The position numbers and the translations under genes are program-made. 64,000 bases of DNA from Isochrysis galbana (taxonomy: Eukaryota > Haptophyta > Isochrysidales > Isochrysidaceae): the NCBI GenBank assembly GCA_018136815.1, contig CM030933.1:6946676-7010675 (forward strand), given 5' to 3'. Below, in pieces: positions 53,783-63,883 of the stretch. The notes under the pieces are model-generated. The model was not told where the DNA came from. It saw nothing but the letters and a program-made list of their open reading frames with translations, and did not search any database. Every line of letters starts with the position of its first letter. The stretch's first letter is position 1.

Positions 53783-56015
53783 ATGCTCTCTCTCGCGGCG
53801 GGTACTGCCGCTCTCCTCTCCGGTCTCGCGCTCCACCCACCTGCTCGCGCCGCCGCGCCCTCGGCTGCTGCTCGTGCCACCGCACTGCGGATGGCGGTCG
53901 AGCCGGCCAACGTGGCGCAGACACAGGACACCTCGCGAGATAAGGTGATGACCTTCTCGTACGACATGTCCCTCGAGCCCAAGTATGAGAAGCCCACCTA
54001 CCCTGGCACGGGCAATGGACTTGGCGGAGAGGAGGGCGAGTACGACGTTGTCGTGATTGGATCGGGTATGGGCGGGCTTGCGTGCGGAGCGCTTACGGCA
54101 AAGTACGGCGACAGCGTGTGCGTCCTTGAGAGCCACATCAAGGTTGGCGGCTCCGCACACACCTTCTCGCGCATGCACAAGGGCGGGAAGTACTCCTTCG
54201 AGGTCGGCCCCTCCATCTTCGAGGGCCTGGACAAGCCGTCGTACAACCCCCTCCGCATTGTGTTCGACATCCTTGGTGCGCTCCTTACTGACTGGCCGCC
54301 TCTCTCGCGGAGCGCTGCGGCCGGTACGCGCAGCGCGCGTGGGCTGACGCTTGAGTCCCCACCATGCCTCATTTGCAGGCGAGGAAATGCCTGTCGCCAC
54401 CTACACTGGCCTTGGATACTGGACGCCCCAAGGATACTGGCGCTTTCCCATTGGTAATGCGGAGCGTCCAGGTGGTTGGGTCGAGACTCTCCGGACCCAC
54501 GCCACCGACGGCGACCTTGCCGTCGAGCAGTGGTACGCCTTCCGCAATAGGCTCAAGGACCTGTGCGGCACCATGTCTGCGGTCTCTCTCCTCAATCTGC
54601 GCCAGGTTCGCTGCAATCAGTAACCCCCTTCCAGCGTACACCACCGACAAGCGCCCTCCTTATACGACGCCTGTGCACCGCCCCGCCCCCGCCCTTAAAG
54701 ACTCATCCACCTCGGCGCATAGGATGCCGGCTTCCTCGCCACGACCGCTGGTGGCGCGCCCTTCGTGATGTCGAAGCCGTGGGTCCTCCCCGACCTGCCG
54801 CTTGTCTTCCAATCTCTCCACGAGACGGTCGATGAGATCGTGACTGAGCCCTTCCTCCGCAACTGGATCGACACCATGTGCATCTTTTGCGGCTTCCCCG
54901 CTAAGGGCGCGATGACGGCACACATCTTGTACATCCTCGACCGCTTCTTCGAGGACACGGCGCAGTACTGCGTGCCCCTGGGAGGCACCGAGGAGATCGC
55001 CAAGACGATGGTCCGCGGTCTCGAGAAGTTCGGCGGCAAGATCCAGATGAATGCGCACGTCGACGAGATCCTCGTCGAGAATGGGCGTGCAGTGGGCGTG
55101 CGGCTGAAGAACGGTAAGGTAGTCAAGGCGAAGAAGGCGGTCGTCTCGAACGCGACCCCGTTCGACACGGTCAAGATGCTCGGGAAGGGGGGTCCACCTG
55201 GCTCCAAGACGGAGCTGCCACCTGCGGTTAAAGAATGGCGCGATGAGCTCGGCAAGCTACCCCGCCATGGCGCCATCCTCCACCTTTTCCTCGCGATCGA
55301 TGCTGAGGGCCTCGACCTATCACACATCCAGGATCCCGCCCACCTGGTCGTCCAGGACTGGGACCGCTCACTCCAGGACTCCCAGAACCTCTGCTCCTTT
55401 TTCATCCCGTCCTTGCTTGACCCGTCGGTGTGTCCGCCTGGTAAGCACACTATTCATGTCTACTCCTCGGGTGGCGAGCCCTACGAGACCTGGGAGAACC
55501 TCACACCGGGTACGCCCGAGTACGAGGCCTACAAAGAGGAGCGCGCCAACGTGCTCTGGCGCGCGGTTGAGCGTTGCATCCCGGATGCTCGCGAGCGTGC
55601 CGAATTTTACATAGTCGGGTCTCCGCTCGCCCACGAGGCATTCTTGCGCCGCGACCGTGGCACATACGGCATGGCATGGGCCGCTGGCACCGCCGCACCC
55701 TACGCCGGTCTGGTCAAGGCTCTCTTGCCATTCCCCTTCCCGAATCTCAAGACGCCCGTTGACGGCCTCCTACGGTGCGGCGACTCATGCTTCCCTGGTA
55801 TTGGCACTCCTTCAGCGGCCGCGTCGGGCGTCATCGCAGCCAACACAATGACCAACGTTGAGAACCACATCGCAATGCTCAAGGAGATTGCCGCCAAGGA
55901 CCCACTTTACAGCTTCCTTGACCCCGGATTCATGTCCAACCTCTACCTTCCGTTCGTCTCGTCGCGCACTCCCTCGGTTGAGCTGCGTGGCCAGGCGTCG
56001 GAGGTGAATGCCTAG
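53783..56015 (+). CDS. plastid carotenoid isomerase-family flavoenzyme (CRTISO-like)
   Basis: Three exons (53783-54275, 54379-54605, 54723-56015) give 670 residues; introns are 103 and 117 nt, GT-AG, phases 1 and 0. The N-terminus is a signal peptide (MLSLAAGTAALLSGLALH) followed by an Ala/Arg-rich transit part. The FAD-binding dinucleotide fold reads YDVVVIGSGMGGLACGALTA with the following CVLESHIKVGGSAHTF and EVGPSIFEGL. Mid-protein are WRFPIGNAERPGGW, GFPAKGAMTAHILYI and VPLGGTEEIAK. The C-terminal FAD motif is LLRCGDSCFPGIGTPSAAASG. These place it in the CRTISO group of CrtI-like enzymes. Classical CRTISO isomerises prolycopene. A related paralogue (CRTISO5) in fucoxanthin-making algae acts as a carotenoid hydratase, and the sequence alone does not tell which activity this one has. 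Confidence 0.9.
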
Positions 56016-56385
56016 GCCCATCACTCATCCTTGGGTAGGCCTCATTCCAACGTGGGGATGCTTTTTATGGGGTTTCTCGTCGCTGTCCAAACTGCCCACG
56101 GAGGCGCTCGTTCTGGCGCGTCAGCCGCCCTTGTTACATCGGAAATGCGTGCGTGGGGCGAAGGCGTTCAACGGGATGTGTCTCTCGGGGCGCTCTCTAG
56201 GAGCGAAAATGGAGCCACCCGCCCCCTGCCAAGCGAGCTCGTAAACTGAACACATGTCTTTGACCTCAATTTCCATCTTTGTGTTTCGGATTCGCGAATC
56301 TTCCTCGCCTCGGCCCTATTGCGGGTGCTGCGCCTAGCTTTTGCTGTGCATTCCCAAGCGCATAGATCATACTAACTCATATCAA
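56016..56385. other. 3' flank of the CRTISO-like gene
   Basis: No gene or repeat recognised. Probably includes the 3' untranslated region. Confidence 0.4.
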
Positions 56386-56737
56386 CTAAGTTTATGGTTG
56401 GTTGTGATGGGGCGCGCCAACGCGGACTCCCCAATCGGTGCCGTTCGGCCCGCCGAGGCCCGGCCCCAAAACCACCCGGAGCAGTCGCTACCCACCGAGG
56501 CCGAGCAGGCTAGCATGACTGCTGTCTGTGGATGGAGTGGCCGGGGCCACGGCCCGTGCGGTGCGACCGGGGTCGCGCTCGCCTGCTCGGCCGCTGCTGG
56601 CGGCGCGGTCGCTTCGTCAGCGACTGCGACTGCTCCATGAGGACTGGGGGGATTCCCTCGGCGGGGGGGCCGAAGGAGAGAAGAAGAAGAGCCGCGTGGG
56701 CGCGCTCCATCGCAACCAAGTGTAAATTTAGTTGAAA
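56386..56737. repeat. family F head-to-head inverted dimer
   Basis: Left end: AACTAAGTTTATGGTTGG then TGATGGGGCGCGCC. Right end, inverted: GGCGCGCTCCATCGCAACC then AAGTGTAAATTTAGTTG. Inside, GAGGCCGAGCAGG occurs forward (about 56497) and its complement CCTGCTCGGCCGC at about 56582, together with GGCCACGGCCCGTGC. Thus two family F 5' parts face each other. No direct repeat at the borders was found. Confidence 0.65.
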
Positions 56738-56764
56738 GGGTTTGGATGTTTGGATAGCCAACCT

Positions 56765-57240
56765 ACTTTTACAAGTCGTTACTTTTACAAGTCGTAAGTG
56801 GGGGTGCAATGGGGGCCTCGCACCCCCCTCACTCCATCGCGGACACCCACCGGGTTGGGCCCGTACAATCGTACAATCAACCCCAACCCCTGCCCTCTCG
56901 CAAGGGCTGGGCACTCATCATTCTGGCCCAGGCCCCTAGCTAGTGGGCGCGGGCCGCGAGCCGCACTCCCACGCCCGCGCTGGGCGCTGGGCCTGCCCTC
57001 GAGCTGACTCCCCCCGTGTCCCTTGTCCCAGGTCGCCAGGCATACAGGATACAAGGGCCTGTGGGCGGCACCCATGGCCAGCCAGCGAGGCGAGCGTGGG
57101 AGGGGCAAGATGGCAAGATGGGCCACGGGCTGAGCCCCAGCCTGCACTGCCTGCCCCCTGAGCTGCCCTTGCTGCTTGCTGGCCCTCTAGGAGCCCCCAA
57201 AGGACCTCTGAGAGCAGGCCAGGGCGCGTAGCGCTATGGC
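56765..57240 (+). repeat. family E repeat, long copy
   Basis: A doubled ACTTTTACAAGTCGT tip (56765-56795) is followed by GGGGGCCTCGCACCCCCC, TCCATCGCGGACACCC, GGGCCCGTACAATC, CAACCCCAACCCCTGCCC and TCATTCTGGCCCAGG, then the GCCGCACTCCCACGCCCG to GCACCCATGGCC body that also occurs at 10135-10260. Confidence 0.65.
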
Positions 57241-58992
57241 GACGCGCCACAAGAACGACGAAGGGTGAGAATAGAGAGAGGAAGGGGGAGGGGGTTGCAC
57301 ACACCCCGATGGAGTGCGGTGAGAAATAGGGGTAGGCCAAGATATCCGGATAGATCTCTTGGATATTTGGGCTGATTTTTTATTTTTTTGCATTTGGATA
57401 TTTGGTGGATATTTGGGCACGGACTGCGCCCCAACCCAAAAACAAAACCCTTTCGTGGGCGAGATGCGCGGGGGGGGACCGCGGAACCGTAAAACATGCG
57501 CGGGGGGAACTGTAAGCGGGCGGGCGCGGGGGTCCGAGCTCGTAGCGAGCTCGAGCAGGCCTGCGATGGCGACACCCGTAGATACCAAATAAATAGTACT
57601 GTTTATGTGATAAAGGCTTGTGTCTGTGCACCTCATTCATTGCCTGGTTCAGCTTCCTAGCCACAATCAATGGGTGCTTGGTGCAAGGCTAGTTAGAGTA
57701 GCGGCACTAATGACTAATGCTCAATAATATTATTATTGTAGTGGCTAGGGCGGTCGACAAGTTGAGACTGAGACAAAAAGCAAAAAAAAAGGGAAAAGGG
57801 CATGCGCCGTCGTGATCCGTCATCGCGCGCGCGCGCTCTCCGCTCTCCGCAATACTTTCGGATGATATTCTCTCTTTCTCTTTACTCACACACACGGACA
57901 CTCAAAGTAAGTATAAAAAAAAACTTCTTAATAATCTCACCGCGCGCGCGACCCTGACATCCTCTATCTGACAGCCGCGCCCGCATCCCTTCTCACTCCC
58001 TCGCACTCGCCTCGCGGCTCGTCCCCTTGTGCTCTACTTAGGGGCCCAGTACTCGGGGTTTCCAGTGGCAGGCGGCGTGCACCGATCCCCGACGGTCGAC
58101 TCTTCGGCCTTCCCTCGCGCCATCGAGCGATCGGCTTCTATTGGGGTATTTAAGGTTGGGGTTACCTTAAGTGTCGGACTTGGGGTTATGTATGTACCGG
58201 GTCGACGCTGTTAGGGTTGTTTTTTTTTTGGGGGGGGGGTGTGAGGTGTGGTGTTCGTCAGGTTTTCAGGCTAACTTTCCCGCTATGTCGAGTGCGTGTG
58301 CCACCAGGGACAGATTCACGCTCATCGCGAGGACACCTTTGTCGTTCACCTTAAATATTGGGGCGCTAAGATCCCTTGCGTCCTTAATCTTAGGTTTTCT
58401 GCCTCTGGAGGCTTGGTGCGTACGTGCCGGCGAGGTTTTGTTAGAGGCTTCAAGGCCCCGTACGAGGATCGTGAATCTGGTCAAGGTACGTTCGATGACG
58501 GGTATATAGTGGACTCAAAGTAAGTATAAGTAAGGGGAAGGGGCGTGACGCGCGACCCTAGATGTGAAACACGGCAGGGTAGGCCTCCAAACACATCAAA
58601 TATCAAATACGGCCTGTTTTTGGCTTTTCGCTTTCTAGAAAGAAACACGGGAACCTCGCACTCGCAATCACGGCATGCTGCTAGGGAGGGCGTTTGAAAC
58701 ACGATGAAACCGGGCTGTTTTTGGACTCTGTATAAACACGGTACACCCATGGTAAACCTGTGGGTTTACCATGTAGGTGCGCGACACTAATAGTGACGGA
58801 GTACTCGCGTGAGGGCGAGGGAGAGGCAGAGAGAGGTTGGCGCGGAGCGGCGGCGCCGACGTCAGCGAAAGAGAGCGAAGTCCGGAAGGGAAGTCCTGTG
58901 AACGAATATCAATGTCGAGGCAGCCAAGCATTCTTTTTCTTTTCGTTTCTCGTCGTCCGCTCATCTCATCGTCGCCATCCGTGCGAAGACTC
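57241..58992. other. intergenic with family C and 3'-module fragments
   Basis: 57746 has a short family C end (TAGGGCGGTC). 57930-58060, minus orientation, resembles the common 3' module (CTCACCGCGCGCGCGACC, CCTTGTGCTCTACTTAGGGGCCC). A GATATTTGG/GGATATTTGG repeat is at 57360-57415. A GGTAAACC-TGT-GGGTTTACC hairpin lies at 58752-58770. Some 58229-58540 frames look gene-like but have no recognisable product. The last 150 bases are the FKBP upstream region. Confidence 0.4.
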
Positions 58993-59424
58993 ATGAGGTC
59001 GCCACTGCGGATGCTCGTGCTGTGCGCCGCGCTCGTTCATCGCGTGAGCTCCGTCGCTATCCCTGGATTCAAGACGACTTTCGAAACCGTCCAGCCGGGC
59101 ACAGGTGGCCAGGTCGTCTCAAAGGGCAGCACAGTCACTGTTCACGCAACAGGCATCGTGGTGGAGACAGCTAAGAAATTCTGGTCGACGAAGGATCCCG
59201 GGCAGCAGCCATTCACCTACAAGGCTGGAGTTGGTGGTGTCATTACCGGCTGGGACCAGGGATGCCTTGGCATGAAGGTTGGGGAAGTCCGCAAGCTCAA
59301 CATCCCAGCTGATGAGGGTTACGGACAGGGTGGCTTTCCGGCATGGGGCATTCCGGCAGGAGGTACGCTCGATTTTGAAATTGAGGTCCTCCGCATTGAG
59401 GGGGGCAAGATGGAATTGCGTTGA
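58993..59424 (+). CDS. FKBP-type peptidyl-prolyl isomerase with signal peptide
   Basis: A single exon of 143 residues. The ATG at 58993 is chosen because it starts a signal peptide (MRSPLRMLVLCAALVHRVSSV). The frame is open upstream, including an ATG giving a longer N-terminus, so the start is not certain. One FKBP domain follows: GFKTTFETVQPGTGG, VTVHATG, AKKFWSTKDPGQQPFTYKAG, GVITGWDQGCLGMKVGEVRKL, EGYGQGGFPAWGIPAGGTLDFEIEVL. Most drug-pocket residues of FKBP12 are kept (Val-Ile, Trp of GWD, Tyr of GYG, Phe of LDFEIEVL). The Asp that follows KKF in FKBP12 is Trp here, as in a common protist FKBP group. Likely located in the secretory pathway or plastid. Confidence 0.92.
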   Translation: MRSPLRMLVLCAALVHRVSSVAIPGFKTTFETVQPGTGGQVVSKGSTVTVHATGIVVETAKKFWSTKDPGQQPFTYKAGVGGVITGWDQGCLGMKVGEVRKLNIPADEGYGQGGFPAWGIPAGGTLDFEIEVLRIEGGKMELR

Positions 59425-60578
59425 GCCCATGTCAATAGAACTCGGCTTCCAGGCCCGGTGAGAGAATGGAGCAAATTCGGTTGATGTTCGTGATGCCGTT
59501 CAAGAAGCACAGGTTTGGCAACGTCGTCCGCACCTTTAAACATACATGCATTCATCCTTCTCGCTACTTTCATCTTGGCGTATTCTGTGTTGTGAATTGC
59601 ATGAAGGTTGCCGCAACTCTGATTCCAGGTGTGCCGGTTTGCTCAATGCCAGCGCTTGCCCATGCTCGTGTCGAGCAATTGAAATGTTGGCAGAAAGGCG
59701 GAGTGGCGGATAGGGGTATGCACAGGGAAACAAAACTCTTGAGAGAATGTATGCACTGATTACGCCCTTGTGATAGGTAGCCGTGCGTACCCCAAGGTAT
59801 CGCTTTTGGGATCTCCGCGTTGCTCCCCTCCCCCCTCTCCCCTTCCCCTCTCTTCCCCCCCTCAACCCCAGGGTACTACTGCAGGGGGATGAGCGTAGGC
59901 ACCACGCGCGTCGTATATCTAGGGCATCTAGTCGAAAACTTCTTAATATTCACGCCACACGCGCGGCCCTGCTTTCTACTCTGCAGCCACACACAAAAAC
60001 ACCTGAAGATTCAGGGCTAACACCTACTGCTAGAAAGGTACCTTCTACCTTCTATCCGACACCGCCCTTATTTCCCATACCTCCGCCTCGTCGCCTTCCC
60101 CCCCTTTCCCCTTTTCCGTTGTCTTTGGTTTCGGGGTGCGGCCTAGGTACACTGCCTTTGGTCCGGTTCGGAATGCGGGTTTTGGGCAGGCTTTTGGGCT
60201 TGTTTGTTTTCATGAGTTATACGTGGTTCTCCGGTTGCGGCGAGAGGTCCTCAATGAACAACGAAACTATTTATTGAGACAACTTACAACTGCTACGGCT
60301 ACGGTAGGCGATCAATCAACCTAGCAAAGGAAGGAGTAAAGGGGTGAATATCAGGAGGAGAGGATACTGGGAGGGAAGTTCTTCATGCTAGTAGGGTGGG
60401 ACCAAATGTGAACACTTCTCGCCATCGCAGCAAAACGCACACTGCGCCCAACGCCCGACAATTCAGTAATTCAGTAAGACTTTTTGGGAAATTTGGGGGA
60501 CATCTCCGTCTCAGCGCGAGGAAATTTCGAGAAAAAAATATTCTTGAAGGTGTCCGCTACGCTACTAGTGACTCACAC
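59425..60578. repeat. 3' flank, then family B repeat
   Basis: 59425-59770 is 3' flank of FKBP with nothing recognised. 59815-60240 is family B (CCTGAAGATTCAGGGC, CCGTTGTCTTTGGTTTCGG, GTGCGGCCTAGGTACACTGC). 60536-60560 carries the AATATTCTTGAAGGTG piece also found at about 14325 and 21160. Confidence 0.5.
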
Positions 60579-60919
60579 CAACTAAGTTTATACTTGGTAC
60601 TTGGTTCGCCCATGGGGGGGCACGAGCCCCCCTCTCTCTCCACTCCTCCCATGCCGTGGGGGAGGAACCACCCATCCTCCTGGCATGCCTGATGGCTGCT
60701 GCCAGGAGGCCACTGCCCTGCTGACCCACTCTCTTCCCCACAGGCTCGCCTGGTTCGCTCGCCCTGGTCCCTCGCGGCCAGCCCATCGCTCCAACCCCCC
60801 CTCCCCCCCTGGTCGACAGGCAGACAGGTGCAGAATGGGGGCCCCAGAGAGAGAGAGGCTCCGGATCGCCAGCGAGGGAGAGGCAGGGGAGGCCAGGGCC
60901 CAGCCCCAGCCTCCTCTGC
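60579..60919 (+). repeat. family A repeat, 3'-truncated, fused to a gypsy fragment
   Basis: AACTAAGTTTATACTTGG tip with a duplicated TACTTGG, GGGGGGGCACGAGCCCCC hairpin, CTCCTCCCATGCCGTGGG, GTCGACAGGCAGACAGGTGC and CAGCGAGGGAGAGGCAGG blocks. It ends abruptly at CAGCCTCCTCTGCCCC, where gypsy RNase H coding sequence starts in the opposite orientation. Confidence 0.75.
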
Positions 60920-61144
60920 CCCGGGTTTGTGCTCGACGGTGAAGCGGTATTCGGAGAGTTTGAGGTTCCAACGCATCAAGCGGGAAGCTGGACCTCCTTG
61001 CACCGTGCCGCGCATGGTATGGAGCCATCGCAAGGCTTGGTGGTCGATAACGAGCCGAAAGTGACGGCCCCATAAGTAGGGGCGCCAATTGCGAATACTC
61101 TCGAGCCATGGCCCTGGGCGTCGGGCCGGATCGAATCGAGGCAT
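60920..61144 (-). pseudogene. Ty3/gypsy RNase H fragment
   Basis: The minus-strand frame encodes WLESIRNWRPYLWGRHFRLV, IDHQALRWLHTMRG, PASRLMRWNLKLSEYRF and TVEHKPG: the RNase H segment of gypsy polymerases with the conserved DHxALxxL and the SRLxRWxxxLxEYxF block. It is cut exactly after EHKPG by the family A repeat. No reverse transcriptase or integrase remains. Confidence 0.85.
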
Positions 61145-62690
61145 CCCTGCGGTGCGACGGGCCAGGATGGGTTAGTACGAGTGTGTGCGACCCTTAAGAA
61201 CCAGTTTGCGACCTACTAGCGACTAGCGACCCCCCACCCTCCTCGCGAGAGCTTTGGGTTCTGCATGGCCACTACCACCACCTCCAGGCCATTCTTCGGC
61301 CGATCACGCGCGATCGGACGTCGCAGAAGTTCCGCGTTTCTAATAGTGATGCGCCCTACATTGACTACTTTGATTCTCTACCGTGAGCGCCCGCCTCAAT
61401 CTCCCAAAATAGACCGCCACACGCAGGAGAAGGGAGGGGGGTCCCTCACCATCGCCATTGCCTTTCGTGGGGCGGCGGGGGGTTGTTCGGGGGGGGGAGG
61501 TGGCTGGCGGGGCAGGTAGGGGGGGACCCTGCAGAATCCTTGGACACCAAGGGGAGGTGGAAAACAGTGGTTAAGAAGAGTCAGTGACCGGGCTATCGAT
61601 GGACACGGAACGCGACCTTTGGATTCGCAATCTCAATATCAATCTCACGTGGCACGCATCGACTGCTGATACAGCTCCGACACTCGATGTAGACCACTAC
61701 ACTCCTATTCCAACAGCACAGACAAGCGGCAAGTGGCAAGTGGCAAGTGGCAGGTTAACACAGGGAGTAGAAGAAGTACATACAATGGGATGTGAGGTTC
61801 ACGATAAAAGATCCTAAGTGTCGAAGGAAGAATGTAGAGGTGGTCGCCTGGAAAGGTCAAGGAGAAGCCAGTCGCTCGATTCGGTAGTTGGTCAAGGAAA
61901 TTATCAAGTAATATGCCCAAATCTCCTAAGGCGCATGAACGGAGGGCCAAGGGGTGAGCTGGCTTAGCTTCCAATATACTTTTGGAGACTGGCACACATA
62001 TGCCATGTGCTCCCTCTGAACGTGTAACATTTCCCCACAACACGTGTGTTACCACGCTAAGTTGCCAGTAGTCATTCAGGTTACATACATCTTCCCTGAG
62101 GCACAATCAACACATACAAAAGCAAGTGGTGAGAAGCGCGCGACGTACCCGCTCATGATCCAAAGGGCGAGGTGACTCGAGGCATGAGGAGGCCGTGGCC
62201 TGGAAGATACGTGAGAAATGGAGTGAGTGCGACGTTGCGGGCGACACGGGTAGTCAGCACGGGAGATACAAAGTTGGGATAATTGTCCCAATCTTCCAGG
62301 TGAGGCGCCTCCCGATGACACGGGCAGCATTCACAAGGCAGACGGTTCCCGTGTCGCACATTTGACTCAAGGCATTTTGTCACCGGGAGACCACGGCGCC
62401 TGCGAGAGGCGCAGATCCCCGGCCGGCTTGCCGTGCTTGTAGGATAGAAGCGCTTCAGGTTGCGCCGTATGGAAAGGTGTGCAGGCAGCAAAGATGAGGG
62501 AAGGGGCAGGGGCGAGAGAGGGAGAGCGAGGCGGGTGCGGGGGGGCGGCGGACCCCCGTCGCCTGGGCGGCCGCGAGGCTCGCGTCCTCCTGCGTAAGTA
62601 GGCTGAGATACCGCCAGGGGGAAACATAAGGGTGTCGCATCCGCGATCGACCTTTTTGTTTTAGAAGTTGTCTGCGTTTCTATGTCCCCT
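61145..62690. other. intergenic, no gene recognised
   Basis: It contains G-runs (61430-61530), a GGCAAGTGGCAAGTGGCAAG run (61730-61750) and a minus-strand frame (62153-62707) with a Cys-rich RLPCECCPCHREAPHLEDW stretch that I cannot assign. Confidence 0.35.
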
Positions 62691-63079
62691 CCTTGAAGAC
62701 TAGTCACCGTGTCACCGTCGCATCATCCTACAGTCGCCTTCTTTGCCCTCGCCTCCTTTGTAGCCTCCCTTGTCGCCTGCTTTGCCCGTCGCCTGGCTTA
62801 CCTCCTTGCGTGCTCCTAGCGTTTTTAGGTTTAGTCGAGCGTGCAGGTATCGGCGGTGCAGGGTGCAGGGACCAAGGAGCCACCCCCTTGAAGCTTGAAG
62901 GCCCCTTGTGTGACCCTGATCTCCCCTCAGGTGTTGGCCGTTGGATTATATCGTGGCGCTGTTTTACTTCGGTCTTCATCAATTCACTTAAGGGTTTTCG
63001 AAAGATTCCTTCCTTATTCCTGTGCGTAACTGTCGCCCCGTCGGATCGTCCGTCGCCCCGTCGCCCCGTCGCGCCGTCT

Positions 63080-63724
63080 ACCGTCTACCACCCATTCGAG
63101 CCCGGCGCCGCGCCTCCATCACCACCCCCATCGCCCTCCGATGCTGTGGAGAGCGAGCATGAGCCCGCTCTCACTAAAATCTGCATGGAAGAGGCTGTTG
63201 AGGCATATCCTCCCCTCTCGGAGGCGGACGAGGCCGCCCCACCGTTGAGATCGGTTTCGGAGGGGGCCTACGAGCCCTACCGAGTCACCCCCGATCGCGT
63301 CGCCGCGGTCCCGACCGCCCCACGCCCTCGAGTCTTGGCAGATGATACGCCCGGAATCACGATTCCCAACCCTCACCGCCATTTCGCACCGGGCCACACC
63401 TTCTCACCGCCGTCAGCTCCGACGGAGCTATTGGCTGTGGGCGCCCAGTCCCGTGGAGCAGCACTATATGGAGCTGATGAAGGCCATGGCTGAGCAATTC
63501 TCGCAACAGCTATCTGCGATAGCGCAATGGCCGTCGAGCGCGAAAGGGCTCCACAGTCGGCCGCCACTGGCCGCCCGGCGCCTGCTCGCTACCCCTCTGG
63601 TACTCCACTCGAAAATACGGGAGGGGCCTACCCCCTGCCGCCTCTGTCGCCGGCACAAGCCCCTCCAGAAAGGAAGAAGGCTCGGAAGGCTAAGAAGGAG
63701 CGTGTTCACGGCGCGAGCTGGTAA
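63080..63724 (+). pseudogene. possible retroelement gag-like open frame, frameshifted
   Basis: A Pro/Ser-rich frame (PPSPSDAVESEHEP, EEAVEAYPPLSEADEAAPPL, PGITIPNPHRHFAPGH) runs to 63493. A second frame near 63466 reads EQHYMELMKAMAEQFSQQLSAIAQ, a coiled-coil-like gag feature, and a third continues with ERERAPQSAATGRPAPAR and a basic PPERKKARKAKKERVHG tail. This resembles a gag gene split by two frameshifts, but no zinc knuckle or polymerase follows. A diverged cellular gene with introns is the alternative. Confidence 0.25.
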
Positions 63725-63768
63725 TGGCCGATCTTCTTTGTTGACGAGAGTTCCTCCCCCCCCCCCCC

Positions 63769-63883
63769 CCCGGTGCTTTTTCCTAGTGAGTCGGCCGACG
63801 TAGGTCGTAGGTCGGTTCGCCTTACTGCTTACTGGGTTTTCACCCGTTATAACTTGTGGGGGGTTAGAATGAGAGCCGGGCAA
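63769..63883 (+). repeat. family H repeat, copy 2
   Basis: GTGCTTTTTCC, GAGTCGGCCGACGTAGGTCG, TAGGTCGGTTCGCC, TTACTGGGTTTTCACC, TAACTTGTGGGGGGTTAG and GAGCCGGG blocks match 25868-26010. Confidence 0.65.

Noticed and set aside
62153..62707. Minus-strand frame with a Cys-rich RLPCECCPC stretch
   Set aside because: No zinc-binding spacing that fits a known finger, proline-rich low-complexity remainder, no splice support.
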